This document shows, one piece after another, positions 54,361 to 62,220 of a stretch of 64,000 bases of DNA. Position 1 is the first letter of the stretch; each line of letters starts with the position of its first letter. The notes beneath the pieces were generated by a model. It was not told the DNA's origin and ran no database searches. It saw only the letters and a program-made list of their open reading frames with translations. This DNA is from Aeromonas hydrophila subsp. hydrophila ATCC 7966. GTDB lineage: Bacteria > Pseudomonadota > Gammaproteobacteria > Enterobacterales > Aeromonadaceae. The stretch is from NCBI RefSeq assembly GCF_000014805.1, contig NC_008570.1, forward strand, positions 4,372,501 to 4,436,500. The letters are read 5' to 3'. The translations under genes and the position numbers were made by a program.

Positions 54361-55260
54361 ATGCGTTCGAACATGATGTTATTGATGGCCGCCGCCATCT
54401 GGGGGCTGGGCTTCGTGGCCCAGCGACTCGGGATGGACCACATGGGGCCTTACACCTTCAACGGCCTGCGCTTTCTGCTGGGGGCCGCCTCCCTGCTGCC
54501 GCTACTGTGGTGGCTCAAGTCCCGCCAACCCAAGGCCCAGCCCGGTGATCGGCGTCTGCTGCTGACCGGCGGCCTCATCGCCGGTACCGTGCTGTTCAGC
54601 GCCGCCTCGCTGCAACAGGTGGGGCTGCTCTACACCACGGCAGCCAAGGCGGGTTTCATCACAGGTCTCTACATCATACTGGTGCCGGTGATCGGGCTCG
54701 CCCTGCGCCACAAGACGGGGGCCAACACCTGGGTTGGCGCCCTCATCGCCATGGCAGGGCTCTACTACCTCAGCGTCACCGAGGACTTCACCATCGGCTA
54801 CGGCGACCTGCTGCAGGTGGTGGGCGCCCTGTTCTGGGCCGTACACCTGCTGGTGCTGGATCACTACTCGAGCCGGGTCGCCCCCATTCGCCTCGCTGGC
54901 GTTCAGTTCGTGGTGTGCGGTCTGCTCAGTCTGGGCACCGCGCTGGTCATCGAGACCCCCAGTCTGAGCGGCGCAGTGGCCGGCTGGCAGGCCCTGCTCT
55001 ATGCCGGTCTGGTATCGGTCGGGGTGGGCTACACCCTGCAGGTGGTGGGTCAGCGCTGCGCCCATCCGGCCCATGCCGCCATCATCCTCAGCCTGGAGAC
55101 GGTGTTCGCCGCCATCGGTGGCGTGCTGTTGCTGGGGGAAACCCTCGACGAGCGCGCCATGGTGGGCTGCGCCCTGATGCTGGCAGGCATGCTGATTTCC
55201 CAGATCCGCCTGCGCTGGTGGTGGAAATCCCGGCGGGACAAGGTGCCCAGCCAACCCTAG
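54361..55260 (+). CDS. EamA/DMT family transporter
   Basis: The protein is 299 aa with ten predicted helices in two EamA halves (LLMAAAIWGLGFVAQRLG; VVGALFWAVHLLVLDHYSSR). The second half ends LSLETVFAAIGGVLLLGE, typical of this family. The ATG at 54361 has AGGGA at 7 nt. EamA proteins export or import metabolites; the substrate is unknown. The last 29 codons are repeated just downstream as a gene remnant (55288-55375). Confidence 0.88.
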   Translation: MRSNMMLLMAAAIWGLGFVAQRLGMDHMGPYTFNGLRFLLGAASLLPLLWWLKSRQPKAQPGDRRLLLTGGLIAGTVLFSAASLQQVGLLYTTAAKAGFITGLYIILVPVIGLALRHKTGANTWVGALIAMAGLYYLSVTEDFTIGYGDLLQVVGALFWAVHLLVLDHYSSRVAPIRLAGVQFVVCGLLSLGTALVIETPSLSGAVAGWQALLYAGLVSVGVGYTLQVVGQRCAHPAHAAIILSLETVFAAIGGVLLLGETLDERAMVGCALMLAGMLISQIRLRWWWKSRRDKVPSQP

Positions 55261-55287
55261 CTGAGTGGGCCAGCTTCGGCCTGTCGT

Positions 55288-55375
55288 CTGATGCTGGTCC
55301 ATATGCCTGATCTCCCAGATCCGCCTGCGTTGGTGGTGGAAGTCCCGGCGGGACAAGGTGCCGAGCCAACCCTGA
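55288..55375 (+). pseudogene. Displaced second copy of the EamA gene 3' end
   Basis: This 88-bp segment repeats 55174-55260 with one extra base near its left end. From CTGATCTCC onward it encodes LISQIRLRWWWKSRRDKVPS plus QP and stop, identical in protein to the intact gene. All base differences in that part are synonymous (for example CGC/CGT, AAA/AAG, CCC/CCG and TAG/TGA). It has no start or upstream coding region. Confidence 0.8.
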
Positions 55376-55411
55376 TGTGGCAGGCATGCCGGAACGCCAG
55401 TGACCCCAAAC

Positions 55412-55440
55412 AAAACGAGGCGCCCAGGGCGCCTCGTTTT
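55412..55440. terminator. Bidirectional terminator
   Basis: AAAACGAGGCGCC-CAG-GGCGCCTCGTTTT. It serves the EamA region and the convergent AraC-type gene. Confidence 0.9.
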
Positions 55441-55452
55441 ATGGCCGTACGC

Positions 55453-56310
55453 CTAGCGCACGCTGGAGCAGAAGCTCACGTCGTCGCGCAGGGGATCATT
55501 GCTCACGCTGTGGTAGAGCTCGAAGCAGGGGCCGCTGCCGAACTCCAGCCCGGCCGCGACTATGTCACCCACATGCTCCTGCCAGCGCGGGCCGTACTGG
55601 TTGCGGTCGGTAATGAGGTAACGGGACTGGGCATAACGGCCAGCCGGAATGAGCTGGGTCTCCACCTCTCCCTCACCCCGGGTCTGAGGCGGCACAGTGA
55701 TGCCGATGTCGGTGCGGCACTGGGCCGGCGGCGTCACCTCCGGGTTGTCGTGGTAGATGAAGATCCACTCCCCGCCCTCCAGCCTGCGCGCAGCGGCCCA
55801 CTGGTGCAGGCGGCCACAGACGGCATCATAACCCTCGCCATAGGGACCGGTGACCCGGATATAGGCCAGGGTACGGGCGTCCATCTCGACAGTTTTCATG
55901 GTGTTGCTCCTTGCTGATGAGTGGCCTTCAGCATAAGGGGACGGTCCATCCCATGCGTGTCCATCCTTGCTCTCCAGGTGTCCATTCTTGCTCTTGTCAC
56001 TGCGAAACGCGCCCGGTGTGCAGCCATAGTAGCGACGAAAGGCCTTGGCAAACGCCTGGGAGCTGCCTAGCCCCGCCCCCAGCGCGATGGCGGTGATGCT
56101 GGCATCGGTGTAGCAGAGCTGCCAGGCGGCCCGCTGCATGCGCAAGCGCCGGCACATCTCCCCCGGCGCCTCGCCCGCCACGGCGGTGAACACCCGGTGA
56201 AAATGGTAGAGCGAGAGGCAGGCCCGCTCCGCCAGCGCCTCGATGGAGAGATCCGGATCCTGCTCCAGCGCCCGCAGCACCGGGATGAGCCGGCGGCGGT
56301 AGTCGATCAT
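55453..56310 (-). CDS. AraC family regulator with GyrI-like effector domain
   Basis: The protein is 285 aa. The N-terminal AraC helix-turn-helix (residues 1-105: LSIEALAERACLSLYHFHRV, ITAIALGAGLGSSQAFAKAF) is followed by a linker and a GyrI-like domain (KTVEMDARTLAYIRVTGPYG, YHDNPEVTPP, IPAGRYA). This order is that of Rob and related regulators of drug or stress response. Its start overlaps the acetyltransferase stop by 4 bp, so the two are cotranscribed. Confidence 0.88.
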   Translation of the reverse strand: MIDYRRRLIPVLRALEQDPDLSIEALAERACLSLYHFHRVFTAVAGEAPGEMCRRLRMQRAAWQLCYTDASITAIALGAGLGSSQAFAKAFRRYYGCTPGAFRSDKSKNGHLESKDGHAWDGPSPYAEGHSSARSNTMKTVEMDARTLAYIRVTGPYGEGYDAVCGRLHQWAAARRLEGGEWIFIYHDNPEVTPPAQCRTDIGITVPPQTRGEGEVETQLIPAGRYAQSRYLITDRNQYGPRWQEHVGDIVAAGLEFGSGPCFELYHSVSNDPLRDDVSFCSSVR

Positions 56311-56792
56311 GGCCGGACCCTCGCCATGTAGAGGGCATCCACGTACTCACCCTGACGGAAGGCGTAGCCACGGGCCAGCCCCTCCTCGACGAAGCCGAAC
56401 TTGCGATAGAGCGCCAGCGCCCCCTGATTGTCGGTGTAGACGGTGAGCTCGACGCGTTGCAGGTTGAGCCAGTTGTCGGCCATCTCCAGCGCGGCCCTCA
56501 GCAGGGCGGAGCCAACCCCCTTGCCGGCCCAGTCATCCCGTACCCCCATGCCTATACAGGCCACGTGCTTGCGCCTGGGATTGGGCTCCATATGCAGCGA
56601 GAGCTGGCCCACCAGCAGGCCGTCGACCTCGGCCACCAGCGCCACCACGCTGCCGCTCTCCAGCCGCTTCTGCCAGACGCCCAGGGTGGGATAGGGCAGT
56701 TGCAGGGTGCCCGCCTGAGCGTTGGGCATGGCATAGAGATCCCGCAAGGCGGGGGCATCGGCCGGTTCGGCGTGACGAATGGTGATCTGCAT
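56307..56792 (-). CDS. GNAT acetyltransferase, YhhY-like
   Basis: The protein is 161 aa. It matches E. coli YhhY throughout: ITIRHAEPADAPALRDLYA, PNPRRKHVACIGMGV, GKGVGSALLRAALEMADNWL, ELTVYTDN and GEYVDALYMARV. YhhY (AaaT) acetylates some free amino acids in E. coli. AAGGAG precedes the ATG at 56792 by 6 nt. It is the first gene of a two-gene operon with the AraC-type regulator. Confidence 0.88.
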   Translation of the reverse strand: MQITIRHAEPADAPALRDLYAMPNAQAGTLQLPYPTLGVWQKRLESGSVVALVAEVDGLLVGQLSLHMEPNPRRKHVACIGMGVRDDWAGKGVGSALLRAALEMADNWLNLQRVELTVYTDNQGALALYRKFGFVEEGLARGYAFRQGEYVDALYMARVRP

Positions 56793-56897
56793 CTGAGGCT
56801 CCTTCTCGAAAACCTCATCATGCAGCATCAGAAGGGTCCGGTCATCCCCCCAGCCCCACCCATTTGTGATGCCTATCAAAGGGCGAGGGAGGGCCCA

Positions 56898-56926
56898 TTG
56901 GTTCCCTGGTTTTTCCTTGTTATAGA
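56898..56926 (+). promoter_or_regulatory. Promoter of katA
   Basis: TTGGTT and TATAGA are separated by 17 bp. The start codon is 30 bp further on, so the leader is short. OxyR control is common for katA, but I did not find a clear OxyR site. Confidence 0.5.
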
Positions 56927-56955
56927 CTCAAGGCTCACCAACAAGGAGAAGCACC

Positions 56956-58404
56956 ATGAACGACAAGACCCTGCACAGTGCCAATGGCGCCCCCGTTGTC
57001 GACAACAACAACAGCCTCACCGCCGGCCCCCGCGGCCCGGTGCTGATGCAAGACATCTGGTTGATGGAAAAGTTGGCTCACTTCGATCGGGAACGGATCC
57101 CGGAGCGGGTGGTTCACGCTAAAGGCTCGGGCGCCTACGGCACCTTTACCGTGACCCATGACATCAGCGCCTTCAGCAAGGCCGACCTGTTCAATGCTGT
57201 CGGCAAGCAGACCCCGGTGTTCCTGCGCTTCTCCACCGTGGCCGGTGAGAAGGGCGCCGCCGACGCCGAGCGCGACGTACGCGGCTTCGCCCTCAAGTTC
57301 TACACCGAGCAGGGCAACTGGGATCTGGTGGGCAACAACACCCCGGTGTTCTTCATTCGCGATCCGCTGAAGTTCCCCGACTTCATCCACACCCAGAAGC
57401 GGGATCCGCGCACCAACCTGCGCAGCGCCACCGCCGCCTGGGACTTCTGGTCCCGCCATCCCGAGTCCCTGCATCAAGTCACCATACTGTTCAGCGATCG
57501 CGGCATCCCCAAGAGCCTGCGGGAGATGAACGGCTACGGCAGCCACACCTTCAGCTTCATCAACGACGCCAACGAGCGCTTCTGGGTCAAGTTCCACTTC
57601 AAGACCGAGCAGGGCCACAGCTTCTACACCGATGAAGAGGCCGCCACCGCCGTCGGCCAGGATCGGGAGACCAGTCAGGCCGATCTGTTCAACGCCATCG
57701 AACGGGGCGACTTCCCGCGCTGGAAGGTCTATGTGCAGGTGATGCCGGAGGCAGAAGCCCAGACCTACCAGATCCACCCGTTCGACCTCACCAAGGTGTG
57801 GCCGCACAGCGACTACCCGCTGATCCCGGTCGGCGTGCTGGAGCTCAACCAGAACCCGGACAACTACTTCGCCCACGTGGAGCAGGCCGCCTTCACCCCG
57901 GCCAACGTGGTGCCCGGCATCGGCTTCTCGCCGGATCGCATGCTGCAGGGGCGGCTGTTCTCCTACGGTGACACCCAGCGCTATCGCCTCGGCGTCAACC
58001 ACGGCCTGCTGCCGGTCAATGCCCCGCGCTGCCCGTTCCACCACGGTGCCCACCGCGACGGCGCCATGCGGGCCGACAGCAACGGCGGCGCCAGCCCCAA
58101 CTACCAGCCGAACCGCTTCGGCACCCAGCAGCCGAGCGAGCAGCACGAGCCGGCGCTGAGTCTGGAAGGGGCCGCCCTGCACTACGATTTTCGCGACTAC
58201 GACAGCGATTACTACAGCCAGCCGGGCAACCTGTTCCGCATCATGGACGAGGGGCAGCGCTCGCGCCTCGCCGCCAACCTGGCGCGCTCCCTCGTCAACG
58301 TGGAGGATGACGCCATCCTCGCGGCCCAGCTCAAGCACTTCGAGCAGGCCGACCCCGAGTACGCCAAGCGGGTCGAGCTGGCGCTGGCCGCTCTGCAGCG
58401 CTAA
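56956..58404 (+). CDS. katA: Monofunctional haem catalase, KatA type
   Basis: The protein is 482 aa, a small-subunit clade-3 catalase. It breaks hydrogen peroxide into water and oxygen. Catalytic His54 is in [11 protein letters not shown] and Asn127 in [14 protein letters not shown]. The proximal haem Tyr lies in [18 protein letters not shown]-site residues are in the usual segments. AAGGAG precedes the ATG. A strong terminator follows. Confidence 0.97.
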   Translation: MNDKTLHSANGAPVVDNNNSLTAGPRGPVLMQDIWLMEKLAHFDRERIPERVVHAKGSGAYGTFTVTHDISAFSKADLFNAVGKQTPVFLRFSTVAGEKGAADAERDVRGFALKFYTEQGNWDLVGNNTPVFFIRDPLKFPDFIHTQKRDPRTNLRSATAAWDFWSRHPESLHQVTILFSDRGIPKSLREMNGYGSHTFSFINDANERFWVKFHFKTEQGHSFYTDEEAATAVGQDRETSQADLFNAIERGDFPRWKVYVQVMPEAEAQTYQIHPFDLTKVWPHSDYPLIPVGVLELNQNPDNYFAHVEQAAFTPANVVPGIGFSPDRMLQGRLFSYGDTQRYRLGVNHGLLPVNAPRCPFHHGAHRDGAMRADSNGGASPNYQPNRFGTQQPSEQHEPALSLEGAALHYDFRDYDSDYYSQPGNLFRIMDEGQRSRLAANLARSLVNVEDDAILAAQLKHFEQADPEYAKRVELALAALQR

Positions 58405-58434
58405 GTCGCAGGCAGCCAACATCTGCAAAAGCAA

Positions 58435-58458
58435 AACGGGGGCCTGTTGGCCCCCGTT
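58435..58458 (+). terminator. Terminator of katA
   Basis: AACGGGGGCC-TGTT-GGCCCCCGTT, a perfect 10-bp stem 30 bp after the katA stop codon. Confidence 0.88.
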
Positions 58459-58484
58459 CTCGTCATCACGGTATTGGATAGATA

Positions 58485-58509
58485 AAAACGGAGCCCAAGG
58501 CTCCGTTTT
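58485..58509. terminator. Bidirectional terminator, copy 1
   Basis: AAAACGGAGCC-CAA-GGCTCCGTTTT. It is the terminator part of the left copy of a tandem duplication; see the second copy at 58647-58671. Confidence 0.85.
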
Positions 58510-58519
58510 CACTGCTGCA

Positions 58520-58620
58520 TCAATCCCGGACGCAGCACCCTCGCGCTCTTCCCGCTCCCTTGCCAACAGACGTTTGTACCACCCGTTACGGCAACCATGC
58601 TGTGCATAGGAAGAGTGTCA
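58520..58620 (-). pseudogene. Decayed copy of the 35-aa basic protein gene
   Basis: On the minus strand this segment aligns to the intact gene at 58682-58789. The frame HSSYAQHGCRNGWYKRLLAR matches RSSNAQRRRSSWWYKRLLAR. The start codon is lost, an in-frame TGA stands in its place, and a one-base deletion near the 3' end shifts the frame. Homology continues to the same stop region. Confidence 0.72.
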
Positions 58621-58646
58621 CAGTGATCGTCTGCAGTGATGAATAA

Positions 58647-58671
58647 AAAACAGAGCCCAAGGCTCTGTTTT
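58647..58671. terminator. Bidirectional terminator, copy 2
   Basis: AAAACAGAGCC-CAA-GGCTCTGTTTT, with a compensatory base-pair change relative to copy 1 (CGGAG/CTCCG against CAGAG/CTCTG). It ends the small-protein gene on the minus strand. Confidence 0.85.
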
Positions 58672-58681
58672 CACTGCTGTA

Positions 58682-58789
58682 TCAATCCCGGACGGAACGC
58701 GCTTCGCGCTCTTCCCGCTCCCTTGCCAACAGGCGTTTGTACCACCAGCTACTGCGACGACGTTGTGCATTGGAAGAGCGACGAGCCAT
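58682..58789 (-). CDS. Small basic protein (35 aa)
   Basis: The frame reads MARRSSNAQRRRSSWWYKRL then LAREREEREARSVRD. It is Arg-rich, with two Trp and a charged helix. A GGA lies 9 nt before the ATG, and a terminator follows the stop. The pairing of ORF and terminator is duplicated at 58485-58620. Function unknown; composition suggests RNA or membrane-surface binding. Confidence 0.6.
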   Translation of the reverse strand: MARRSSNAQRRRSSWWYKRLLAREREEREARSVRD

Positions 58790-58874
58790 TTCTTAGGTTC
58801 CAGCCAAGAGAGGAAAAGAGCCGCATTATGCGATAGAGGTCACGTCCATGTCTTTAGCTGGATCAAGAAAAGCC

Positions 58875-59201
58875 TCACTGACCGACGCTGATAGTACCGC
58901 TCTTCGTCGCCTTCCCGGCCGCATCCGACGCCCTTTGCGGCTCTCGCCAGGCCAGTGGCCCGTTGCTCTCCTGCTCGTTTTGCGGGGCGCACTCCAGCCA
59001 GCTGTCGCCCTGCAGGATCCTGGCACCCAGCGAATATTTCTGATCCTGATACCAGCAGACTCGCTCCGGCAGCGAGCCCAGCGGCAGCACCAGTTCGGCT
59101 CCCACTTCCGCCCGCTTCGGCTCTGCCGCCACGCCAGTGCCGGTCGCACCGCCCAACAGCGCCAGCAACAGCCAGCCACCTACCCTCTTGCCCAGATACA
59201 T
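58875..59201 (-). CDS. Small periplasmic protein, DUF1496-like
   Basis: The protein is 108 aa with a signal peptide ending GVAA. The mature part has RVCWYQDQKYSLGARILQGD, then LECAPQNEQESNGPLAW. The CWY...YS.GA...G....C pattern fits DUF1496 (E. coli YnjH-like), with two Cys that may form a disulfide. A further 20-residue tail is variable. AAGGAG precedes the ATG. Function unknown. Confidence 0.68.
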   Translation of the reverse strand: MYLGKRVGGWLLLALLGGATGTGVAAEPKRAEVGAELVLPLGSLPERVCWYQDQKYSLGARILQGDSWLECAPQNEQESNGPLAWREPQRASDAAGKATKSGTISVGQ

Positions 59202-59253
59202 GCTCTCTCTCCTTGCTCGATAGAAGGTTCAGGCGACCGGAAACGACACAAAC

Positions 59254-59265
59254 TTGATTAATAAG
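59254..59265. repeat. Left arm of a 12-bp spaced inverted repeat
   Basis: TTGATTAATAAG lies 52 bp upstream of the DUF1496-like gene. Its exact complement is at 59382-59393, next to the divergent lipoprotein gene. The arms are too far apart for a hairpin of normal type and look like two copies of one regulator site in opposite directions. Confidence 0.45.
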
Positions 59266-59381
59266 CAGCGCCCTCGCTGGCATTCCCAAGCCAATATGAT
59301 AGCCTGCCAGCGCCTGCTCATGCCCGTCAAAACAGGTGCAGGAAAACCCCGGTGGATTTGTCGGCTCTCGACGAATATAAC

Positions 59382-59393
59382 CTTATTAATCAA
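59382..59393. repeat. Right arm of the spaced inverted repeat
   Basis: CTTATTAATCAA, exact reverse complement of 59254-59265, 23 bp before the lipoprotein start. The two arms are symmetrical with respect to the divergent genes. Confidence 0.45.
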
Positions 59394-59416
59394 ATCGTTA
59401 TTTGGATATTATCCCA

Positions 59417-60655
59417 ATGCGTATCATGCCGTTGCTCCAGGCGGCCTGCCTGAGCCTGATGTTGTCCGCCTGCGTCGCCCCCCTGTTGATGATGAGCCCC
59501 ACCAGCCAGCTGATGTGGGCCCTGCTCAAACCCCTGGTCGGCTTCGACCCCAATGAAGCCAACCTGTTTGAACAGCCGCTGATCAAGGACCGGATGACCA
59601 GCATCCTCGGCCCCAATTACGACAGCACCATGCAGTTGCTCAAGACCGCCAACGAGCTGCAGCAGGAGGGGCCGCTGTTCTACGTGGTCTCCCGCTACGC
59701 TCCCGTGCCGGACGTCGCCAAGCAGGCCGGCATGGTGTGGAACTCACAGACCAACCAGATGTCTGTCATGCTGCTCAAGGGGGACGGTACGCCCCAGGTA
59801 TTTGGCGAGAACCTGGCGGCCGGCGCCCCGAGCTGGCCAACCGAGATGCAGAACTGGCAGACGCAGGGCAATCCGGCGACCAGCGCGCTCGCCGGCGCCA
59901 CCAACAGTCTGACCGGCTCGGCGACCAAGAGCCTGACCGGCGCCGCCACCACCAGCTCGGTATTTGGCAGCGTGCTGGGTTCCCTGCAGCAGGGCGCCAG
60001 CAAGACCATGGCTGACACCACCAAGCAGGTCGTGAATGGCGCCGCTACCTCGGCCCAGCAACAGGCCGGCAAGGCGGCCAACAGTGCCACTGCTACCGTG
60101 CAGCAGCAAGCCACCAAGGCCGTCACCGAGCCAGCCAAGCAGGCGGCCAGCAGCACCACTGCCACCGTACAGCAGCAGGCCACCAAGGCCGTGGCCGAAC
60201 CGGCCAAGCAGGCGGCCAGCAGTCCCACTGCCACCGTACAGCAGCAGGCCACCAAGGCCGTGACCGAACCGGCCAAACAGGCGGCCAGCAGTGCCACTGC
60301 CACCGTACAGCAGCAGGCCACCAAGGCCGTGACCGAACCGGCCAAACAGGCGGTCAGCAGCGCCACTGCCACCGTGCAGCAGCAGGCCACCAAGGCCATG
60401 ACCGAACCGGCCAAGCAGATGGTCAGCAGCGCCACTGCCACCGTGCAGCAGCAGGCCACCAAGGCCGTGACCGAGCCCGCCAAGCAGGCGGCCAGCAGCG
60501 CCACTGCCACCGTGCAGCAACAAGCTGCCAAGGCCGTGGCCGAACCGGTCAAGCAGGCGGCCAGCAGCGCCACTGCCACCGCAACGGATGCGGCCGCCAA
60601 GGCCGAGGCCGCGCGCGCCGCTGCCGAAGCCGAGATGGAAGCCCTGCTCAAGTAA
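59417..60655 (+). CDS. Lipoprotein with seven 23-residue tandem repeats
   Basis: The protein is 412 aa. A lipoprotein signal (LSLMLSAC, Cys19) is followed by a globular N-terminal part of about 150 residues (KPLVGFDPNEANLFEQPLIK, FYVVSRYAPVPDVAKQAG). A Ser/Thr/Ala-rich segment leads to seven tandem 23-residue repeats (about residues 226-386) with core ATVQQQATKAVTEPAKQAAS, then a helical Ala/Glu tail. The repeats are predicted helical and may span the periplasm or coil. The ATG at 59417 is chosen because the lipobox fits. Function unknown. Confidence 0.8.
   Translation: MRIMPLLQAACLSLMLSACVAPLLMMSPTSQLMWALLKPLVGFDPNEANLFEQPLIKDRMTSILGPNYDSTMQLLKTANELQQEGPLFYVVSRYAPVPDVAKQAGMVWNSQTNQMSVMLLKGDGTPQVFGENLAAGAPSWPTEMQNWQTQGNPATSALAGATNSLTGSATKSLTGAATTSSVFGSVLGSLQQGASKTMADTTKQVVNGAATSAQQQAGKAANSATATVQQQATKAVTEPAKQAASSTTATVQQQATKAVAEPAKQAASSPTATVQQQATKAVTEPAKQAASSATATVQQQATKAVTEPAKQAVSSATATVQQQATKAMTEPAKQMVSSATATVQQQATKAVTEPAKQAASSATATVQQQAAKAVAEPVKQAASSATATATDAAAKAEAARAAAEAEMEALLK
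60092..60574 (+). repeat. Seven 69-bp tandem repeats inside the lipoprotein gene
   Basis: Each unit encodes 23 residues beginning ATVQQQA and ending ASSAT or a variant. Units differ at a few codons (T/A in the VTEP position, A/M/V near the end), and the seventh is the most divergent. Repeat number is likely to vary between strains. Confidence 0.9.
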
Positions 60656-60663
60656 GCCCCTCA

Positions 60664-60694
60664 CCAGGCCATCGCAAGATGGCCTGGTTGTTTT
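60664..60694 (+). terminator. Terminator of the lipoprotein gene
   Basis: CCAGGCCATC-GCAA-GATGGCCTGG followed by TTGTTTT, 8 bp after the stop codon. Confidence 0.9.
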
Positions 60695-60814
60695 CCTCCC
60701 CCCTCGCTCCCCACCACAACCCCTCGCCATCCACGCTACCGGGCGCGGGAAATCATGAACTTCTCGACATAGCCCCCTAAACTGGAAGGACGATTTGTTG
60801 CAAGGAGTGCTGCC

Positions 60815-61588
60815 ATGTCGCGTCTGCTCAGCCTGATGATCTGCTGCTGTCTTGGCACAGCCCTGCCCGCCTCGGCGTTCACCTATTACTCCGAGCAAAA
60901 CATGCCTTTCAACGGCCAGGATGAGCAGGGCAACAGCACCGGCCTGGCGGTGGAGTTGCTGCGGCTGATGTGGCAGGAGATGGGCGAGCCGGAGCAGCCT
61001 ATTCACTTCATGCCCTGGGCCAAGGCCTGGTACCTGCTGACCCAGCAGCCGGATGCGGTGCTGTTCACCACAGCCCACACCCAGGCGCGGGATCCCCACT
61101 TTCTCTGGGTCTGCCCCATCAGCCACTCGCGGGTCTCGTTGGTAGGGCGCAAGCGGGATGCCCCCAAGGTGACCGGCAAGGCCGATCTGACCAAGCTGCA
61201 GATCGGGGTCATGCAGGCGGACGTGGGGGAGCAGCTGCTGCTCAACCGGGGCATCAGCCCCGCCAACCTGATGTCGGTGGAGCGCATGGATCAGGTGGTG
61301 CGCCAGCTCATCATGGCCCGCACCGATCTGGTGGCCGGCAACGAGGTCATGCTGTTCCATCAGGCAAGGCAGCTCGGTTTTTCGTCCGATACCTTCGTCA
61401 CCGTCGCCACCCTGGCGGATCAGGACAACTGCTTCGCCTTCAACCCGGCGGCGGACAAACAGCAGGTCGCCCGCCTGCAGCAGGCGCTCGACAAGGTCAG
61501 ACAGGGGGAGGCCTTCAAGCGGCTCATCGCCCGCTATCAGGATGTGGTGCAGTCACCGCCGGCGGATCACCTGCCCACGATCGAATAA
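60815..61588 (+). CDS. Periplasmic family-3 solute-binding protein
   Basis: The protein is 257 aa with a signal peptide ending PASA. FTYYSEQNMPFNGQDEQGNS and GLAVELLRLMWQEMG begin the SBP_bac_3 fold, and IHFMPWAKAWYLL and AFKRLIARYQD continue it. No permease or ATPase genes are nearby, as with the protein at 17252-18010. CAAGGAG precedes the ATG. A terminator follows. Confidence 0.8.
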   Translation: MSRLLSLMICCCLGTALPASAFTYYSEQNMPFNGQDEQGNSTGLAVELLRLMWQEMGEPEQPIHFMPWAKAWYLLTQQPDAVLFTTAHTQARDPHFLWVCPISHSRVSLVGRKRDAPKVTGKADLTKLQIGVMQADVGEQLLLNRGISPANLMSVERMDQVVRQLIMARTDLVAGNEVMLFHQARQLGFSSDTFVTVATLADQDNCFAFNPAADKQQVARLQQALDKVRQGEAFKRLIARYQDVVQSPPADHLPTIE

Positions 61589-61599
61589 ACCCAAGATGC

Positions 61600-61627
61600 A
61601 AACAGGCCACCCGAAGGTGGCCTGTTT
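61600..61627. terminator. Bidirectional terminator
   Basis: AAACAGGCCACC-CGAA-GGTGGCCTGTTT. It ends the binding-protein gene and the convergent small membrane-protein gene. Confidence 0.85.
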
Positions 61628-61642
61628 CATGGTGCGATCCGC

Positions 61643-62023
61643 TCACTGGAAGTGGTGGTCGTGATCGGACTTCTTGGTCTGGGCACTTTCGCTGTGCTCG
61701 ATGGCGGTGCGGATGAGGTCCACCCCGGCACGGATGATCAAGACCCCCATGTTGACCAACTTGACGCAGACCCACATGAAGGTGATGAGCAGTATCAGCT
61801 TGAGCACGGTCTGGAACGCCTCCAGGAAGTTCTGCTCCAGCTGGCCGGTCAGGCCGCTGGCGCTGGTCATCAGCCAGGTGTAAACCTCGCGCACGAAGGG
61901 GATGCGGCTCGGCATCTCCAGCACGTCCAGCGCGGCAGGCAGGGCCTGGAAGATGACGATGCTGCCGAACAGGATCAGGATGACGCCGATGGCGATACCC
62001 AGAAAAAAGCCAAACTGTTTCAT
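61643..62023 (-). CDS. Small membrane protein of unknown function
   Basis: The protein is 126 aa from the ATG at 62023. Two membrane segments lie near residues 4-28 (FFLGIAIGVILILFGSIVIF) and 70-95 (FQTVLKLILLITFMWVCVKL). The C-terminal tail is charged and ends in HDHHF, which could bind metal. The start at 62023 is chosen because hydrophobic character begins there; an ATG eight codons earlier is possible. No family is recognised. It is divergent from the Nudix-PAP2 gene. Confidence 0.65.
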   Translation of the reverse strand: MKQFGFFLGIAIGVILILFGSIVIFQALPAALDVLEMPSRIPFVREVYTWLMTSASGLTGQLEQNFLEAFQTVLKLILLITFMWVCVKLVNMGVLIIRAGVDLIRTAIEHSESAQTKKSDHDHHFQ

Positions 62024-62220
62024 GGAAGGTCCCAAGGTTTGCTGCATGAAAATAACATAGCTGCCAATACTAGGGACTGCCTCTCCCCACGGCAATCCTT
62101 GCGCAGCCGGCCGGCCCCTCGTCCAGCCGCCCCAAGTCGCGAAGCCAGACCGGAAACCATTGCCCAACTATCTGATTTCTGTGACGCTTGTGCCCATTCT
62201 CCCTCACTCGTCAGGCGGTC

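Noticed and set aside
60092..60574. Tandem repeats considered as a CRISPR array
   Set aside because: The units are contiguous, in frame and coding, with no unique spacers and no cas genes.
59744..61360. 538-codon minus-strand frame with Gly/Leu/His repeats
   Set aside because: The apparent repeats are the antisense reading of the lipoprotein's 69-bp repeats, and the frame spans two plus-strand genes.
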